NCBI GenBank assembly: GCA_016783825.1
Contig: JADHVV010000012.1
Coordinates: 1 to 42,455 of the forward strand
DNA: 42,455 nucleotides
Reading direction: 5' to 3'
Source of the DNA: Candidatus Zhuqueibacterota bacterium
GTDB lineage: Bacteria; Zhuqueibacterota; Zhuqueibacteria; Thermofontimicrobiales; Thermofontimicrobiaceae
The notes beneath the pieces were generated by a model. It was not told the DNA's origin. It saw only the letters and a program-made list of their open reading frames with translations, and did no database searches. Positions 26,039-34,104 of this stretch are shown here, one piece after another; position 1 is the first letter of the stretch, and the number at the start of each line of letters is the position of its first letter. Made by a program: the position numbers and the translations under genes.

Positions 26039-26280
26039 GTAGCAGTGGCAGTAGCAGGATTTAAAAAATTGGTAATAGTTCACCACCCTAAACTGATGCT
26101 GTCATTCCGGCATGTTTTTAGCCGGAATCTCCTGAAAATTTATACTGTTTGCACAAAACAAGCGCCCAAAAGTTGTATTATGGAGATTCTGGCATTCCGC
26201 TTCGCTCCAGCCGGAATGACAGGTGAACTATTACAAAAATTGTACGATTTAGACTGCCACTGCCTCTGCTACTGCGACTT
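26039..26280. repeat. GCAGTAGCAG-bounded composite enclosing a REP-like unit
   Basis: Outer arms GTAGCAGTGGCAGTAGCAGG (26039-26058) and GACTGCCACTGCCTCTGCTA (about 26252-26271) are inverted relatives. Inside, GTCATTCCGGCATGTTTTTAGCCGGAATCTCC occupies 26101-26132 and an inverted partner ends at GCCGGAATGAC (26210-26220), giving a two-hairpin unit of about 120 bp. The same REP-like family occurs at 3931-3958 and 33800-33860 with CCCGC/GCGGG stems instead of CCGGC/GCCGG. It fills the 25968-26296 gap; no gene is present. Confidence 0.8.
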
Positions 26281-26296
26281 GTCGTTTCAGGGATTA

Positions 26297-27514
26297 TTAC
26301 TTAAATCTCCATTCGGTAAATGGGAGTAACTCTTTTTTCTTTGTTACGAAATTTTCGAATTTAGCCCTATTAACAAAAAAGCGTTCAAGCCAAAGGAAAA
26401 ATAAAAATGCAGCCGGATGGTCTTTATTGATTTGATTTTGGATTGCTTGAAGCATCAATTTTTGGGATGCAGCGGAATCCATACTTTTATGGGATTTGAT
26501 ATATCTATCGGTAGTTCTGCTATTGTAAGCCAAAAAATTATTCTGACTTTTGGACATAAAATTTTCACTAAAACTTTTAATATTATCCTGGAAAAGGTTA
26601 TTCATTAACATAACATCATAATCTTTGCCTGCGAGATTGGCTTTCATTTCATCTTTTGTCATGGGGGTTCTAATCACATCCACGCCTAATTTATTCCAGT
26701 CAATTTTTATTCTTCTCGCAATTTGTTCTTCTAACAGCACACCTTTTTCGTAAGCCAAATTAATCCGTAATGGCATTGTATTTTTCTCAATAATTCCATC
26801 GCCATTTTTATCCACCCAACTCTCATCTCGTAATAATTGAAATGCTTTTCTTGGATTAAATTTATATGCTTCCAGATTGGAAACATGAAATTTTGAGTCG
26901 CCTGAAATCGGGCCATCAGCAAAGTTGGCTTGAGTCTTTAGTATATTTTTTCTAATGTATTCACGATCAATAGAGTAGGTCAGCGCTTTACGAACGTTTT
27001 TATTTCTCAAAATGAAGTGTCCATTATTGTAAGCCAACATCTTTACGAAATGCGGTTTTTTAAAACGAAAATGGATGAAAAATGCTCCTGTTGCATTGTG
27101 TATTTCCTGGGCAATTTCATTGCTTTCGGTAATCGCAAAATCTATTTTATCAGTGATGATCGCTGCCGCTAAACTTTGTTCCGAATCAAAAAATTTGAAT
27201 ACGATCCTTTCCGGGTGGTCTGTGGACCAATAGGACGGGTATTCTATTCGATATATTACTTCTCTGCTTGTTCTCTTTTCTAATCTATAAACGATATTCT
27301 TGTTTTTGCTGATCGTTGGATAATAATTAGTCCGCATGAGTTGATCCAAATCATCAGGATCAACCCTGCCAAGTAATTCACCGACAATAACATCCCGCGT
27401 TCCATTTTTGGAATATTTTTCAGGGCTGTTAGCAAATGCTAATAGAGGTAAACAAGAATTCATCCAATAAAAAGTGAGAATAAAACATAGTATTCTTTTA
27501 CCATTTTTATACAC
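26297..27514 (-). CDS. ABC transporter solute-binding protein, family 5 (peptide/nickel type), short
   Basis: Exported binding protein of 405 residues related to DppA/OppA-type receptors, which bring peptides, sugars or metals to an ABC importer. A signal sequence covers about 1-28. Family landmarks are the segment FDSEQSLAAAIITDKIDFAI, LAYNNGHFILRNKNVRKALTYSIDREYI (the strongly conserved N..-VR.A...AIDR.. region), KAFQLLRDESWVDKNGDGIIEK and the late IKIDWNKLGVDV. It is about 100 residues shorter than usual because the first lobe is reduced. No permease or ATPase gene is nearby, so it is an orphan; it could serve a distant importer or act as a ligand sensor with the adjacent kinase (inference). 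Confidence 0.82.
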   Translation of the reverse strand: MYKNGKRILCFILTFYWMNSCLPLLAFANSPEKYSKNGTRDVIVGELLGRVDPDDLDQLMRTNYYPTISKNKNIVYRLEKRTSREVIYRIEYPSYWSTDHPERIVFKFFDSEQSLAAAIITDKIDFAITESNEIAQEIHNATGAFFIHFRFKKPHFVKMLAYNNGHFILRNKNVRKALTYSIDREYIRKNILKTQANFADGPISGDSKFHVSNLEAYKFNPRKAFQLLRDESWVDKNGDGIIEKNTMPLRINLAYEKGVLLEEQIARRIKIDWNKLGVDVIRTPMTKDEMKANLAGKDYDVMLMNNLFQDNIKSFSENFMSKSQNNFLAYNSRTTDRYIKSHKSMDSAASQKLMLQAIQNQINKDHPAAFLFFLWLERFFVNRAKFENFVTKKKELLPFTEWRFK

Positions 27515-27975
27515 GTTTGAATTCCCCTACTTTAATAAGTAATCAATACTTTTCATACAAGTAACATATTATTCAATATGAAAAAATCAGGTCACGGAAA
27601 TGAATATCTCACAGAAATTTTATTTTTTCTTCTGTGACGTGTTCTATTTCTGAGGGCTAATAAAAATTATTTATCTTGTAACTTATATTGTAATATTTTT
27701 ATTTCACAATTTCAAGTAAAAAATTTTTTTCTGTGAAAAAGGTTTAAATTTACAAAATTAAAATAAATCCATTAATCGTAAAAAATATCTTGACATTCTA
27801 AAAAAATATTAGTTAATTATTTTATATATTAAGGTGAAAGTGGTTTTGAGATTTTTTTCTTTTATAAACTCACCTAATTCCTCTCTTAAAAGAGATGATT
27901 AAAAGGTGAAATCTCAAAACCACTTTGCGATGAGTATAAATATGCTGTTCGCTGTATAAGCAAAAAGGGATAAGA
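27515..27975. other. Divergent intergenic region with two inverted repeats
   Basis: Between the - strand binding-protein gene and the + strand Big_5 lipoprotein gene. It contains TCACAGAA/TTCTGTGA (27609-27616, 27630-27637), placed where a regulator of the binding protein could sit, and a perfect 18-bp inverted repeat AAAGTGGTTTTGAGATTT/AAATCTCAAAACCACTTT (27837-27854, 27909-27926), a longer version of the outer arms at 16460/16775. The rest is very A/T-rich. A TTGACA at 27790 has no acceptable -10 partner. Confidence 0.6.
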
Positions 27976-29217
27976 ATGTTGACCAATAAAAAGCTAAATT
28001 TAATTTTTCTTTTAATTATTATCGTATTTTTATTTTGCGCCGACGAAACGCCTTATTTCCCTGAAGATGTTCCCGGCAGCATCGTCGGGCTGGTAAAAAA
28101 CCAGGATGTAATCGTGCAGGTTAACCTATTCCAGGGTAAATTAATTCAGTCCGTAAATAGTGATTCGCTGACAGGATATTTTGAAATAAAGAACGTTGAC
28201 TCCGGTGTGTACAACCTGGAATTTATTGCCAACAATTTTGGTCGTTATGTCCTCAACGAGGTTATTGTCTATGCTGGTAAAACAACAGCAACTGCTGATA
28301 TATATTTAAAACCTTTACCCGAACAAATTCTCTTTATTAACCCTGCGGATAATGTTTCCAACATATCGGTTGATTTTCCGATTGAGATTGAATTTTCCTC
28401 ACAAATGAATCAATCTTCCGTAGAGGAAAATTTTTCTCTCCAGCCTTCTGTTGATGGCTATTTCGAATGGATAAATTCCGCGAATCAACATAAAATAATT
28501 TTTCGTCCAACTGACCAGTATGCAACAGATCAAACTTATAAAATACAGTTATACAAAAACGCGGAAACGATATTTGGCGATACACTTGCTTTTTCTGTGT
28601 CTTCTTTATTTACGACCGAAAGTGTTAAAATTGTTTCTACAATTCCTGAAGATAACGCAACTTACATTTCTCCCCAAACGGAAATTTATATTGCTTTTAA
28701 TTCAAGAATGGATAGAGAAGCCACAGAAAGCAAAATCGTTTTGTCGCCTGAAACTGCCGGCGTTTTTCGATGGCTCGATTCACGAAAGGTCTTTTTTAGG
28801 CCGGGCGGATTTTTGGCGAGTAACACCGAATATGAGATCATTATTTTTCCGGGAGCAGCTGACATTTATGGCTCATTCTTTTTAACCGGGCATACAATCA
28901 AATTTAAGACTGAACCTTTAACAGTGATCTCTCACTATCCATCAAACGGGGCAACATCCGTTAACCGCTCAAATCCTATCGTAATAACGTTTAATACTTT
29001 CATTAACAAAACAAAGGCTGAAGGATCTTTTTCTATTAATCCGTCTGTTGAAGGGTGGCGTTTTCAGTGGAGCGACTTAACGCGGTTTCAATACAGTGGA
29101 TCGACAAAATTGCAGGCAAATACAAAATATACAGTAACTATAGATTCGACTTGTTCAGATTATTGGGACAATAAAATATTATCTAATTTCAGTTTTGAAT
29201 TTTTAACAGGGGAGTGA
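27976..29217 (+). CDS. Surface lipoprotein with carboxypeptidase-regulatory-like and three Ig-like (Big_5) domains
   Basis: A 413-residue exported protein. A hydrophobic N-terminus ends in FLFCADE, so Cys21 is probably lipidated, although Phe at -1 is unusual for a lipobox. Residues about 33-112 resemble a carboxypeptidase-regulatory-like/SdrD-type fold (GSIVGLVKN, GYFEIKNVDSGVYNLEF). Three Big_5 (SbsA-type) Ig domains follow, each opening with a P-x-N/D-G/N-x-T/V pattern: INPADNVSNISVDFPIEIEFS, STIPEDNATYISPQTEIYIAF and SHYPSNGATSVNRSNPIVITF. Good AAGGGAT site before the ATG. Probably a structural or adhesive surface protein; no enzymatic motif is seen. It converges with the PorD-like gene. 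Confidence 0.78.
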   Translation: MLTNKKLNLIFLLIIIVFLFCADETPYFPEDVPGSIVGLVKNQDVIVQVNLFQGKLIQSVNSDSLTGYFEIKNVDSGVYNLEFIANNFGRYVLNEVIVYAGKTTATADIYLKPLPEQILFINPADNVSNISVDFPIEIEFSSQMNQSSVEENFSLQPSVDGYFEWINSANQHKIIFRPTDQYATDQTYKIQLYKNAETIFGDTLAFSVSSLFTTESVKIVSTIPEDNATYISPQTEIYIAFNSRMDREATESKIVLSPETAGVFRWLDSRKVFFRPGGFLASNTEYEIIIFPGAADIYGSFFLTGHTIKFKTEPLTVISHYPSNGATSVNRSNPIVITFNTFINKTKAEGSFSINPSVEGWRFQWSDLTRFQYSGSTKLQANTKYTVTIDSTCSDYWDNKILSNFSFEFLTGE

Positions 29218-29275
29218 AGTACGATAGCTGCCAACCTGTTATTAGTAACTATTTTAATGAGGGTAGATTTCAACT

Positions 29276-29339
29276 AGCAGTGGCAGTTGCAGTCTTTTAA
29301 AACAGAGAATTTTTTACTGCTACTGAGACTGCTGCTACT
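29276..29339. repeat. GCAGTGGCAGT inverted repeat between convergent genes, probable bidirectional terminator
   Basis: AGCAGTGGCAGTTGCAGT (29276-29293) faces ACTGCTACTGAGACTGCTGC (29316-29335), with TTTTAAAA and TTTTTT runs in the loop region. Related arms occur at 26039-26058/26252-26279 and 40524-40588. The right arm contains the stop codon of the PorD-like gene (29335-29337). Confidence 0.65.
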
Positions 29340-30219
29340 CTAGTATATCCTGATAAATTTCTTCCCGGTCAGGATCTAAATTCATTAATTTTTCATAAAC
29401 ATCGCGATCATTGGATTTTTTAAACAGGTCAACAATTTCCATATAATGCGCATTTATAAATTTTTCAACACGGGTATATTTAGGGTCTTCTTCGTTTTTG
29501 ATTTTTTCTAACATGGAAACTGCTTCCTTAATATATTTTTTCGCTTTTGTTGGATCTTCATTGGCAAAATAAAGCCCATAAAAATAGAAATCCTTCATCT
29601 CGCGAAATTTCTTATATTTTTCAGCAAGAAGATAATCGATCATTTCAACCCGAAGATCCCAGCCATCGATAAAATGACCCATGCCAAATTTTGCTTGTTC
29701 GGCAATTACTTTGGCTTTTTCATAATATGGTGTTCCCAGCAGATTACCAAATTTATCCATTTCTTCAGCAATGATGATATTGGTAAAGAAATCTAATAGA
29801 CTCGTTAGTGAATCCCAATTATTTTCACTGTGCATGGGAATTTCACCTTTTTGATACGCCATACGGCAGCGCTTGTCCGCATATTGAATATCTGAAGATG
29901 AAATGATGAATTGCGTTTTATAGCGATCTTCATAATTAACGCTGATATCCTGCAGCATCATTTTTAAACCAATTGGGAGTTCGCCCTGAAACTCATCCTG
30001 TGTCCACTGGAAATTGTTGAAATAGTCTTCAAGCACTTGTTTGAAATTAATGAGCTTTTCACGTTTTTCATCAGGCAAAGCATCAAGCTGTAGCTCAACA
30101 GTTACGCGAACTTTTTGCGCGTAAAGGTTATTTACTCCATATTTAAAAATTGGAAAATAATTTATCAATAAAATGAAAATGAGGCTATATAATAATGAAG
30201 AATTATATTTTAATTTCAT
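29335..30219 (-). CDS. PorD-like protein (DUF4835-type, type IX secretion associated)
   Basis: A 294-residue exported protein (signal sequence about 1-34, ending near LYAQ). The mature part follows the DUF4835/PorD pattern: VTVELQLDAL, NFKQVLEDYFNNFQWTQDEF, a strand pair with ISVNYEDRYKTQFIISSSDIQY, then NWDSLTSLLDFFTNIIIAEEMDKFG and TPYYEKAKVIAEQAKF...GW, then the FREMKDFYFYGLYFANEDPTKAKKYIKEA helix. In Bacteroidota this protein is needed for type IX secretion, but its mechanism is unclear. It stands divergent to the PorV-like gene and in the same window as two PorU-like proteins, which supports the assignment. The similarity is from memory of the family pattern, not from a search. Confidence 0.6.
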   Translation of the reverse strand: MKLKYNSSLLYSLIFILLINYFPIFKYGVNNLYAQKVRVTVELQLDALPDEKREKLINFKQVLEDYFNNFQWTQDEFQGELPIGLKMMLQDISVNYEDRYKTQFIISSSDIQYADKRCRMAYQKGEIPMHSENNWDSLTSLLDFFTNIIIAEEMDKFGNLLGTPYYEKAKVIAEQAKFGMGHFIDGWDLRVEMIDYLLAEKYKKFREMKDFYFYGLYFANEDPTKAKKYIKEAVSMLEKIKNEEDPKYTRVEKFINAHYMEIVDLFKKSNDRDVYEKLMNLDPDREEIYQDILE

Positions 30220-30266
30220 GACAAACTCCAGTTAAATTTTTAATTGATTTATGAATCCACTCTAAA

Positions 30267-30352
30267 AACCACTAATTACACTAATTGCACGAATTTAAAT
30301 TACACTAATTTCAATATAAAATCAATTAGTGTAATTCGTGAAATTAGTGGTT
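30267..30352. repeat. AACCACTAATT inverted repeat in the divergent porD-like/porV-like promoter region
   Basis: AACCACTAATTACACTAATT (30267-30286) plus GCACGAATT faces AATTCGTGAAATTAGTGGTT (30333-30352). The arms share the words AATTACACTAATT and CACGAATT in different order, as if built from shuffled blocks. It occupies the centre of the 210-nt gap from which both genes must be transcribed. Confidence 0.75.
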
Positions 30353-30429
30353 AAAATCTTTTTAGAATTGACTCATTGATAATTCAATATTAAAAAATAA
30401 TTAATTTTTCAAACATAAGCAAGAGAATA

Positions 30430-31269
30430 ATGAACTCAACTTTTAAAACGAAAAAATTTTCTGTGATTTTATTCCTTATTATCTCTTTTTACTTCTCAAA
30501 AAGTTTTGCCAGTTTCGAGCTAAAAGGATATGGCGCTCGCTCCCGGGCTATGGGTCAGGCTTATGTTGGACTGGCAAATACACCGGATGCTCTATTCCTC
30601 AATTGCAGCGGGACAAGCCAAATTTTTAGCCCATCTTTTTCTTTTTTCATTACCAGACCGTTTGGTTTAAAAGAACTTACTTATTTCTCATTTGCCGGCG
30701 TCCTGCCAACATCCATCGGAAACTTTGCAACCGCTATTAGCGAATTTGGAAATGAGATTTACCAGGAACAGTCAATTGTTTTAAATTACAGCCGTCTCCT
30801 GAATGAAACCATATCTTTGGGTCTTAATTTGCATTATATGAAACTACACATCAAGGGATATGGTTCAGATTTTTCTTTGGGATTGGACTTTGGGTTTTTG
30901 GTTAAATTAAATTCCAAACTCAACTGGGGATTTTTTACAACAAACATCAACCGCGCGGGATTAGGCCAATCAAATGATAAACTGCCGCAAACTTTTGTAA
31001 CCGGTGTCAGTTTTATTCCACTTGATAATTTAACGATCAATTTTGATTTATATGAAGAATTGTCTTTTCCGCTTGAATTACGCGGCGGGGTTGAATATGT
31101 TATATTTGACAAATTAGCTTTGCGCAGCGGTTTCATCACAGAAACAGGGGAATTTTGTTTTGGACTGGGTTTTATTTCAAACAAATTCAGTTGCGATTAT
31201 GCTGTCAACACTCACCCTGATTTAGGATTGACGCACCAGTTTTCTTTGCAAATTGTTTTGAAAAAATAA
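30430..31269 (+). CDS. PorV/PorQ-like outer-membrane beta-barrel protein
   Basis: A 279-residue exported protein with a signal sequence (about 1-27, cleavage near SFAS). The mature N-terminus GYGARSRAMGQAYVGLANTPDALFLN matches the G-x-GARxxGMG-x-A-(F/Y)-x-A-x-A-(D/N)-(D/T)-x-A-x-x-x-N-P signature of PorV/PorQ barrel proteins, except that the usual NPAG is NCSG here. Alternating strands run to the end (SLGLNLHYMKLHIKGYG, LAWGFF-type strands, LALRSGFITETGEFCFGLGF), with an aromatic/aliphatic C-terminus. In type IX systems PorV shuttles cargo to the sortase PorU, which fits the PorU-like genes in this window. It is probably transcribed with the HhH gene 262 nt downstream, or separately because a repeat lies between. 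Confidence 0.7.
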   Translation: MNSTFKTKKFSVILFLIISFYFSKSFASFELKGYGARSRAMGQAYVGLANTPDALFLNCSGTSQIFSPSFSFFITRPFGLKELTYFSFAGVLPTSIGNFATAISEFGNEIYQEQSIVLNYSRLLNETISLGLNLHYMKLHIKGYGSDFSLGLDFGFLVKLNSKLNWGFFTTNINRAGLGQSNDKLPQTFVTGVSFIPLDNLTINFDLYEELSFPLELRGGVEYVIFDKLALRSGFITETGEFCFGLGFISNKFSCDYAVNTHPDLGLTHQFSLQIVLKK

Positions 31270-31399
31270 AAAAATACTTTGCGCGATAAGTTACATAAAA
31301 AATTTCACCGCTAATTTCATGATTTACGCTAATTCATAAACAAGTAGTAACTTTTCAGCGAGCCATGTGAACTATTAAAAACACAGAATTAAAATTGTA

Positions 31400-31460
31400 G
31401 CAGAATAATTTATAGCAGAATAATAAATAGAAAGCATCATTCTGCTAAAAATTATTCTGC
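31400..31460. repeat. GCAGAATAAT hairpin element, short copy
   Basis: GCAGAATAATTTATAGCAGA (31400-31419) with AATAAT faces ATTCTGCTAAAAATTATTCTGC (31439-31460). The same family forms the inner arms at 38731-38755 and 38876-38900. Just upstream (31300-31370) are diverged words of the AACCACTAATT family (CACCGCTAATTTCATG). Confidence 0.75.
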
Positions 31461-31531
31461 GAAATATTTTTTTATCGTGCTATATTGCCAGAATTGTTTT
31501 TTGCTGAACAGTTACAACTGATAAACAAAAT

Positions 31532-33535
31532 ATGAACATACTTCTTTCAAAAATTTTCCTTTCACTTATGTTTGTTGCGCTGTGTTCAGCAGCTGTAATC
31601 GCCCAGGAAACAGAGATAGAAAATATTTTGGAAGGAAATGAGGAATATTCTGATGTTTCCTACTTGATGGAACTGTTAACCGAATTGGAAAATAAGCCGC
31701 TTGATTTAAATGCTGCAACTGCAAAACAGCTCTCCCTGTTACCGTGGATTTCAGACGTATTGGCTCATGAAATTGTGGAATATCGCTTGCGATTTGGCGA
31801 TTATAATTCAATCCAAGAACTGGAAAAATTCTCCCAAATTGATAAAGAAATTTTACCTTTATTGAACAAATATCTTACTGTTTCATATCAAATCATTCCA
31901 AGAGATTTTTCATTGAATTTAAAAATGCGCGCCAGTCGGAAATTACAACAAAGCGAGGGATTTAAAACCGGCTATTATTATCCGTCACCGGAAAAAATTT
32001 ACAATCGACTTATTTGCCACTACGGGGAAGATATTAAATTTGGAATATTGTTGGAGAAAGACAGTGGTGAAAAACAATTAAATGATTTAACTTCCTACTT
32101 CATCAAATATTCGAATGCAGACAAAAACTATGAACTCATTTTTGGCAACTATTTTTTGGAAACCGGTCAGGGACTAATTTTCTCCAATCCTTATGGCGCC
32201 CGAAAAAGCAGCAACCCGATCTATGCCGCTAAAAGGAAATCCAGGAATGCGCGTGAATATACATTGGTGGATGAAAATGCTTCACTTTTTGGGATAAGTG
32301 GAAAAATTGATTTCTCTGTTCTGCAATTGTTGCTGTTCTATTCTTCCAATAAAATTGATGCTTCTTTCAATGTGGAAAATGGAAACGTAACTAATTTTTA
32401 CACTTCAGGTTATCACAGAAATGAAAATGAAATAAATAAAAAAGACCAACTGACCGAACAACTTGCCGGATTACGATTGGAATTTAAACCTCGCTCGAAC
32501 ATCTTATTTGGAATGACAGGTTATCAATCGCGTTTTAATTCTTCCTTTTTTAATGATAATCTCATTCGCAACAGATTTGCTTTTCAGGGAAAAATAAACA
32601 GTCTTGTCGGTTGTGATTATAATTTGACATTGGGTTTCTTTAACCTGTTCGGGGAATTTGCCCTGTCCCGCAATCGTGGATTTGCTGTGCTGTCCGGTAT
32701 TCTGCTGGATTCAAAAGACGTCAAATTGACGTTGTCATTTCGAAACTATGGCAAAGATTTTATTAGTTTACATGGGAACAGCTTCGGTGAAAATAGCGGC
32801 AATCCCATGAATGAGCGAGGATTTTATTTTGGATTGAAAATAAATCCGTTGAAAAATTTAAAATTATCTTTCTATTTTGATACATTCAAATTTCCCTGGC
32901 GCACATATCTAATTCCCATGCCTCAAAACGGTAAGGAATTATTTGCTGCTATTAAATATAAACCGATGAAAAGACTCTGGCTTTATTTTCAGTTGCGAGC
33001 CAAACAAAAAAATAATTTAGTTACGCAATATGATCAAACAAATTTGGAAAAGAAAATAATTATTCCCAGGGACCAATTAAAGACACGGTTTCAAATAGAA
33101 TATCAACCACATAAAAAAATAAAGCTGCGCCATCGAATTGAAAAAAATTGGACTTACTATAAAAAAAACAAAGGTGAGCAAATCGACAAAAAAAATCTTT
33201 ACTCAGGGATTCTGTTTTATCAAGACATTCAATATAAATTTTATTCAAAAGTTGGAATATCGTACAGAATTGTATTTTTTGATACGGATGGTTATGAAGC
33301 CCGGTTATACGAATTTGAGCGGGATGTTCCCGGGATTCTCACCAATCAGATGCTGTATGGCAAAGGTTCAAGATGGTATTTGTTTGCGAAATGGAAAATC
33401 AATTCGTTTATATCCCTGTCTTTGAAATATAGTTCCACTCATTATTATTTCACGAATCACATCGGGAGTCAAGCTGATCAAATTTCGGGTGACCAGGTAA
33501 ACGCGATTAACTTTCTGGTTGAAACAAAACTTTAA
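31532..33535 (+). CDS. Helix-hairpin-helix domain protein with large C-terminal outer-membrane-like barrel
   Basis: A 667-residue exported protein (signal about 1-24, VIAQ). Residues about 40-115 carry a ComEA-like pair of helix-hairpin-helix units: LDLNAATAKQLSLLPWISDVLAHEIVEYRLRFGDYNSIQELEKF. The rest (about 125-667) is made of alternating aromatic-rich strands (YELIFGNYFLETGQGLIFSNPYG; KLTLSFRNYGKDFISLHG; INFLVETKL at the end), as expected for an outer-membrane barrel. Proteins of this layout are found in FCB genomes, and their function is unknown to me. ComEA-type domains bind DNA during uptake, so a DNA-binding surface barrel is conceivable (inference). Weak ribosome site. The stop is 9 nt before a repeat arm. 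Confidence 0.72.
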   Translation: MNILLSKIFLSLMFVALCSAAVIAQETEIENILEGNEEYSDVSYLMELLTELENKPLDLNAATAKQLSLLPWISDVLAHEIVEYRLRFGDYNSIQELEKFSQIDKEILPLLNKYLTVSYQIIPRDFSLNLKMRASRKLQQSEGFKTGYYYPSPEKIYNRLICHYGEDIKFGILLEKDSGEKQLNDLTSYFIKYSNADKNYELIFGNYFLETGQGLIFSNPYGARKSSNPIYAAKRKSRNAREYTLVDENASLFGISGKIDFSVLQLLLFYSSNKIDASFNVENGNVTNFYTSGYHRNENEINKKDQLTEQLAGLRLEFKPRSNILFGMTGYQSRFNSSFFNDNLIRNRFAFQGKINSLVGCDYNLTLGFFNLFGEFALSRNRGFAVLSGILLDSKDVKLTLSFRNYGKDFISLHGNSFGENSGNPMNERGFYFGLKINPLKNLKLSFYFDTFKFPWRTYLIPMPQNGKELFAAIKYKPMKRLWLYFQLRAKQKNNLVTQYDQTNLEKKIIIPRDQLKTRFQIEYQPHKKIKLRHRIEKNWTYYKKNKGEQIDKKNLYSGILFYQDIQYKFYSKVGISYRIVFFDTDGYEARLYEFERDVPGILTNQMLYGKGSRWYLFAKWKINSFISLSLKYSSTHYYFTNHIGSQADQISGDQVNAINFLVETKL

Positions 33536-33541
33536 AAATTA

Positions 33542-33963
33542 TTCCCAACGGATGAGTTGCCAACGGATTTTAGTTACCATTTAATTAAGAATTCTTGTAA
33601 TACGAATTTTTAAAGTTTAATGCAGAATATGATGTAACTGAACGAATACACTATCAAACTCGAAATGAAGACAATTATTTAGGTTTATTAATTCTACTTT
33701 GTCACATTACAAATTATGTCACTCCCGAACGCCTGTACAGTTACATTTTTATTAAAGGAAATACAGACTGTGCTTTTATCGGGAGTCCATTGCTAAAGTT
33801 TTGTGGATTCCCGCTAAAAACATGTGACCGAAGGGAATGCCTGTGGTGCGGGAATGACACACGAGTGTAACTCAAAATCATTGTTTCATTCTGTTTATTT
33901 CTAATCTGACAAAGTACAATTAAAAGCTCTAATTTGAATCCGTTGGTTGCTCATCCGTTGGAA
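33542..33963. repeat. Four-level nested inverted-repeat composite
   Basis: Level 1: TTCCCAACGGATGAGTTGCC... (33542-33569) against the complement ending ...TCATCCGTTGGAA (33937-33963). Level 2: AATTCTACTTTGTCACATTA (33690-33709) against TAATCTGACAAAGTACAATT (33902-33921), 18/20. Level 3: REP-like unit with ACTCCCGA/TCGGGAGT (33721-33728, 33779-33786) and GATTCCCGC...GCGGGAATGAC (about 33802-33858). Level 4: the 42-bp element at 33732-33773 in the level-3 loop. No ORF. The rest of the 33536-34104 gap holds the promoter at 34035. Confidence 0.85.
33732..33773 (+). repeat. 42-bp palindrome-like element, copy C (in a hairpin loop)
   Basis: Begins CCTGTACAGTTACATT and ends AAATACAGACTGTGC; differs from copy A mainly in the central A/T stretch. 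It is flanked by the perfect 8-bp arms ACTCCCGA and TCGGGAGT. Confidence 0.85.
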
Positions 33964-34034
33964 TTCTTTAATTTTTATCTTTACCTGATCCAACACTCCG
34001 TTTCTGTTACTTATTAATTTTCCTTATTTTGTTA

Positions 34035-34063
34035 TTGACATGAAGAAAAATTTTAATTATATT
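34035..34063 (+). promoter_or_regulatory. Sigma-70 type promoter of the GT9-like gene
   Basis: TTGACA (34035-34040), 17-bp spacer, TATATT (34058-34063). Transcription would begin near 34070, giving a leader of about 35 nt. Confidence 0.6.
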
Positions 34064-34104
34064 AGAATTCTTTGAATGGTTCACCACTTATTTTATAGAT
34101 TAAG

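Noticed and set aside
27790-27812. TTGACA upstream of the Big_5 lipoprotein as a promoter
   Set aside because: No hexamer close to TATAAT at 16-18 bp; the stretch is simply A/T-rich.
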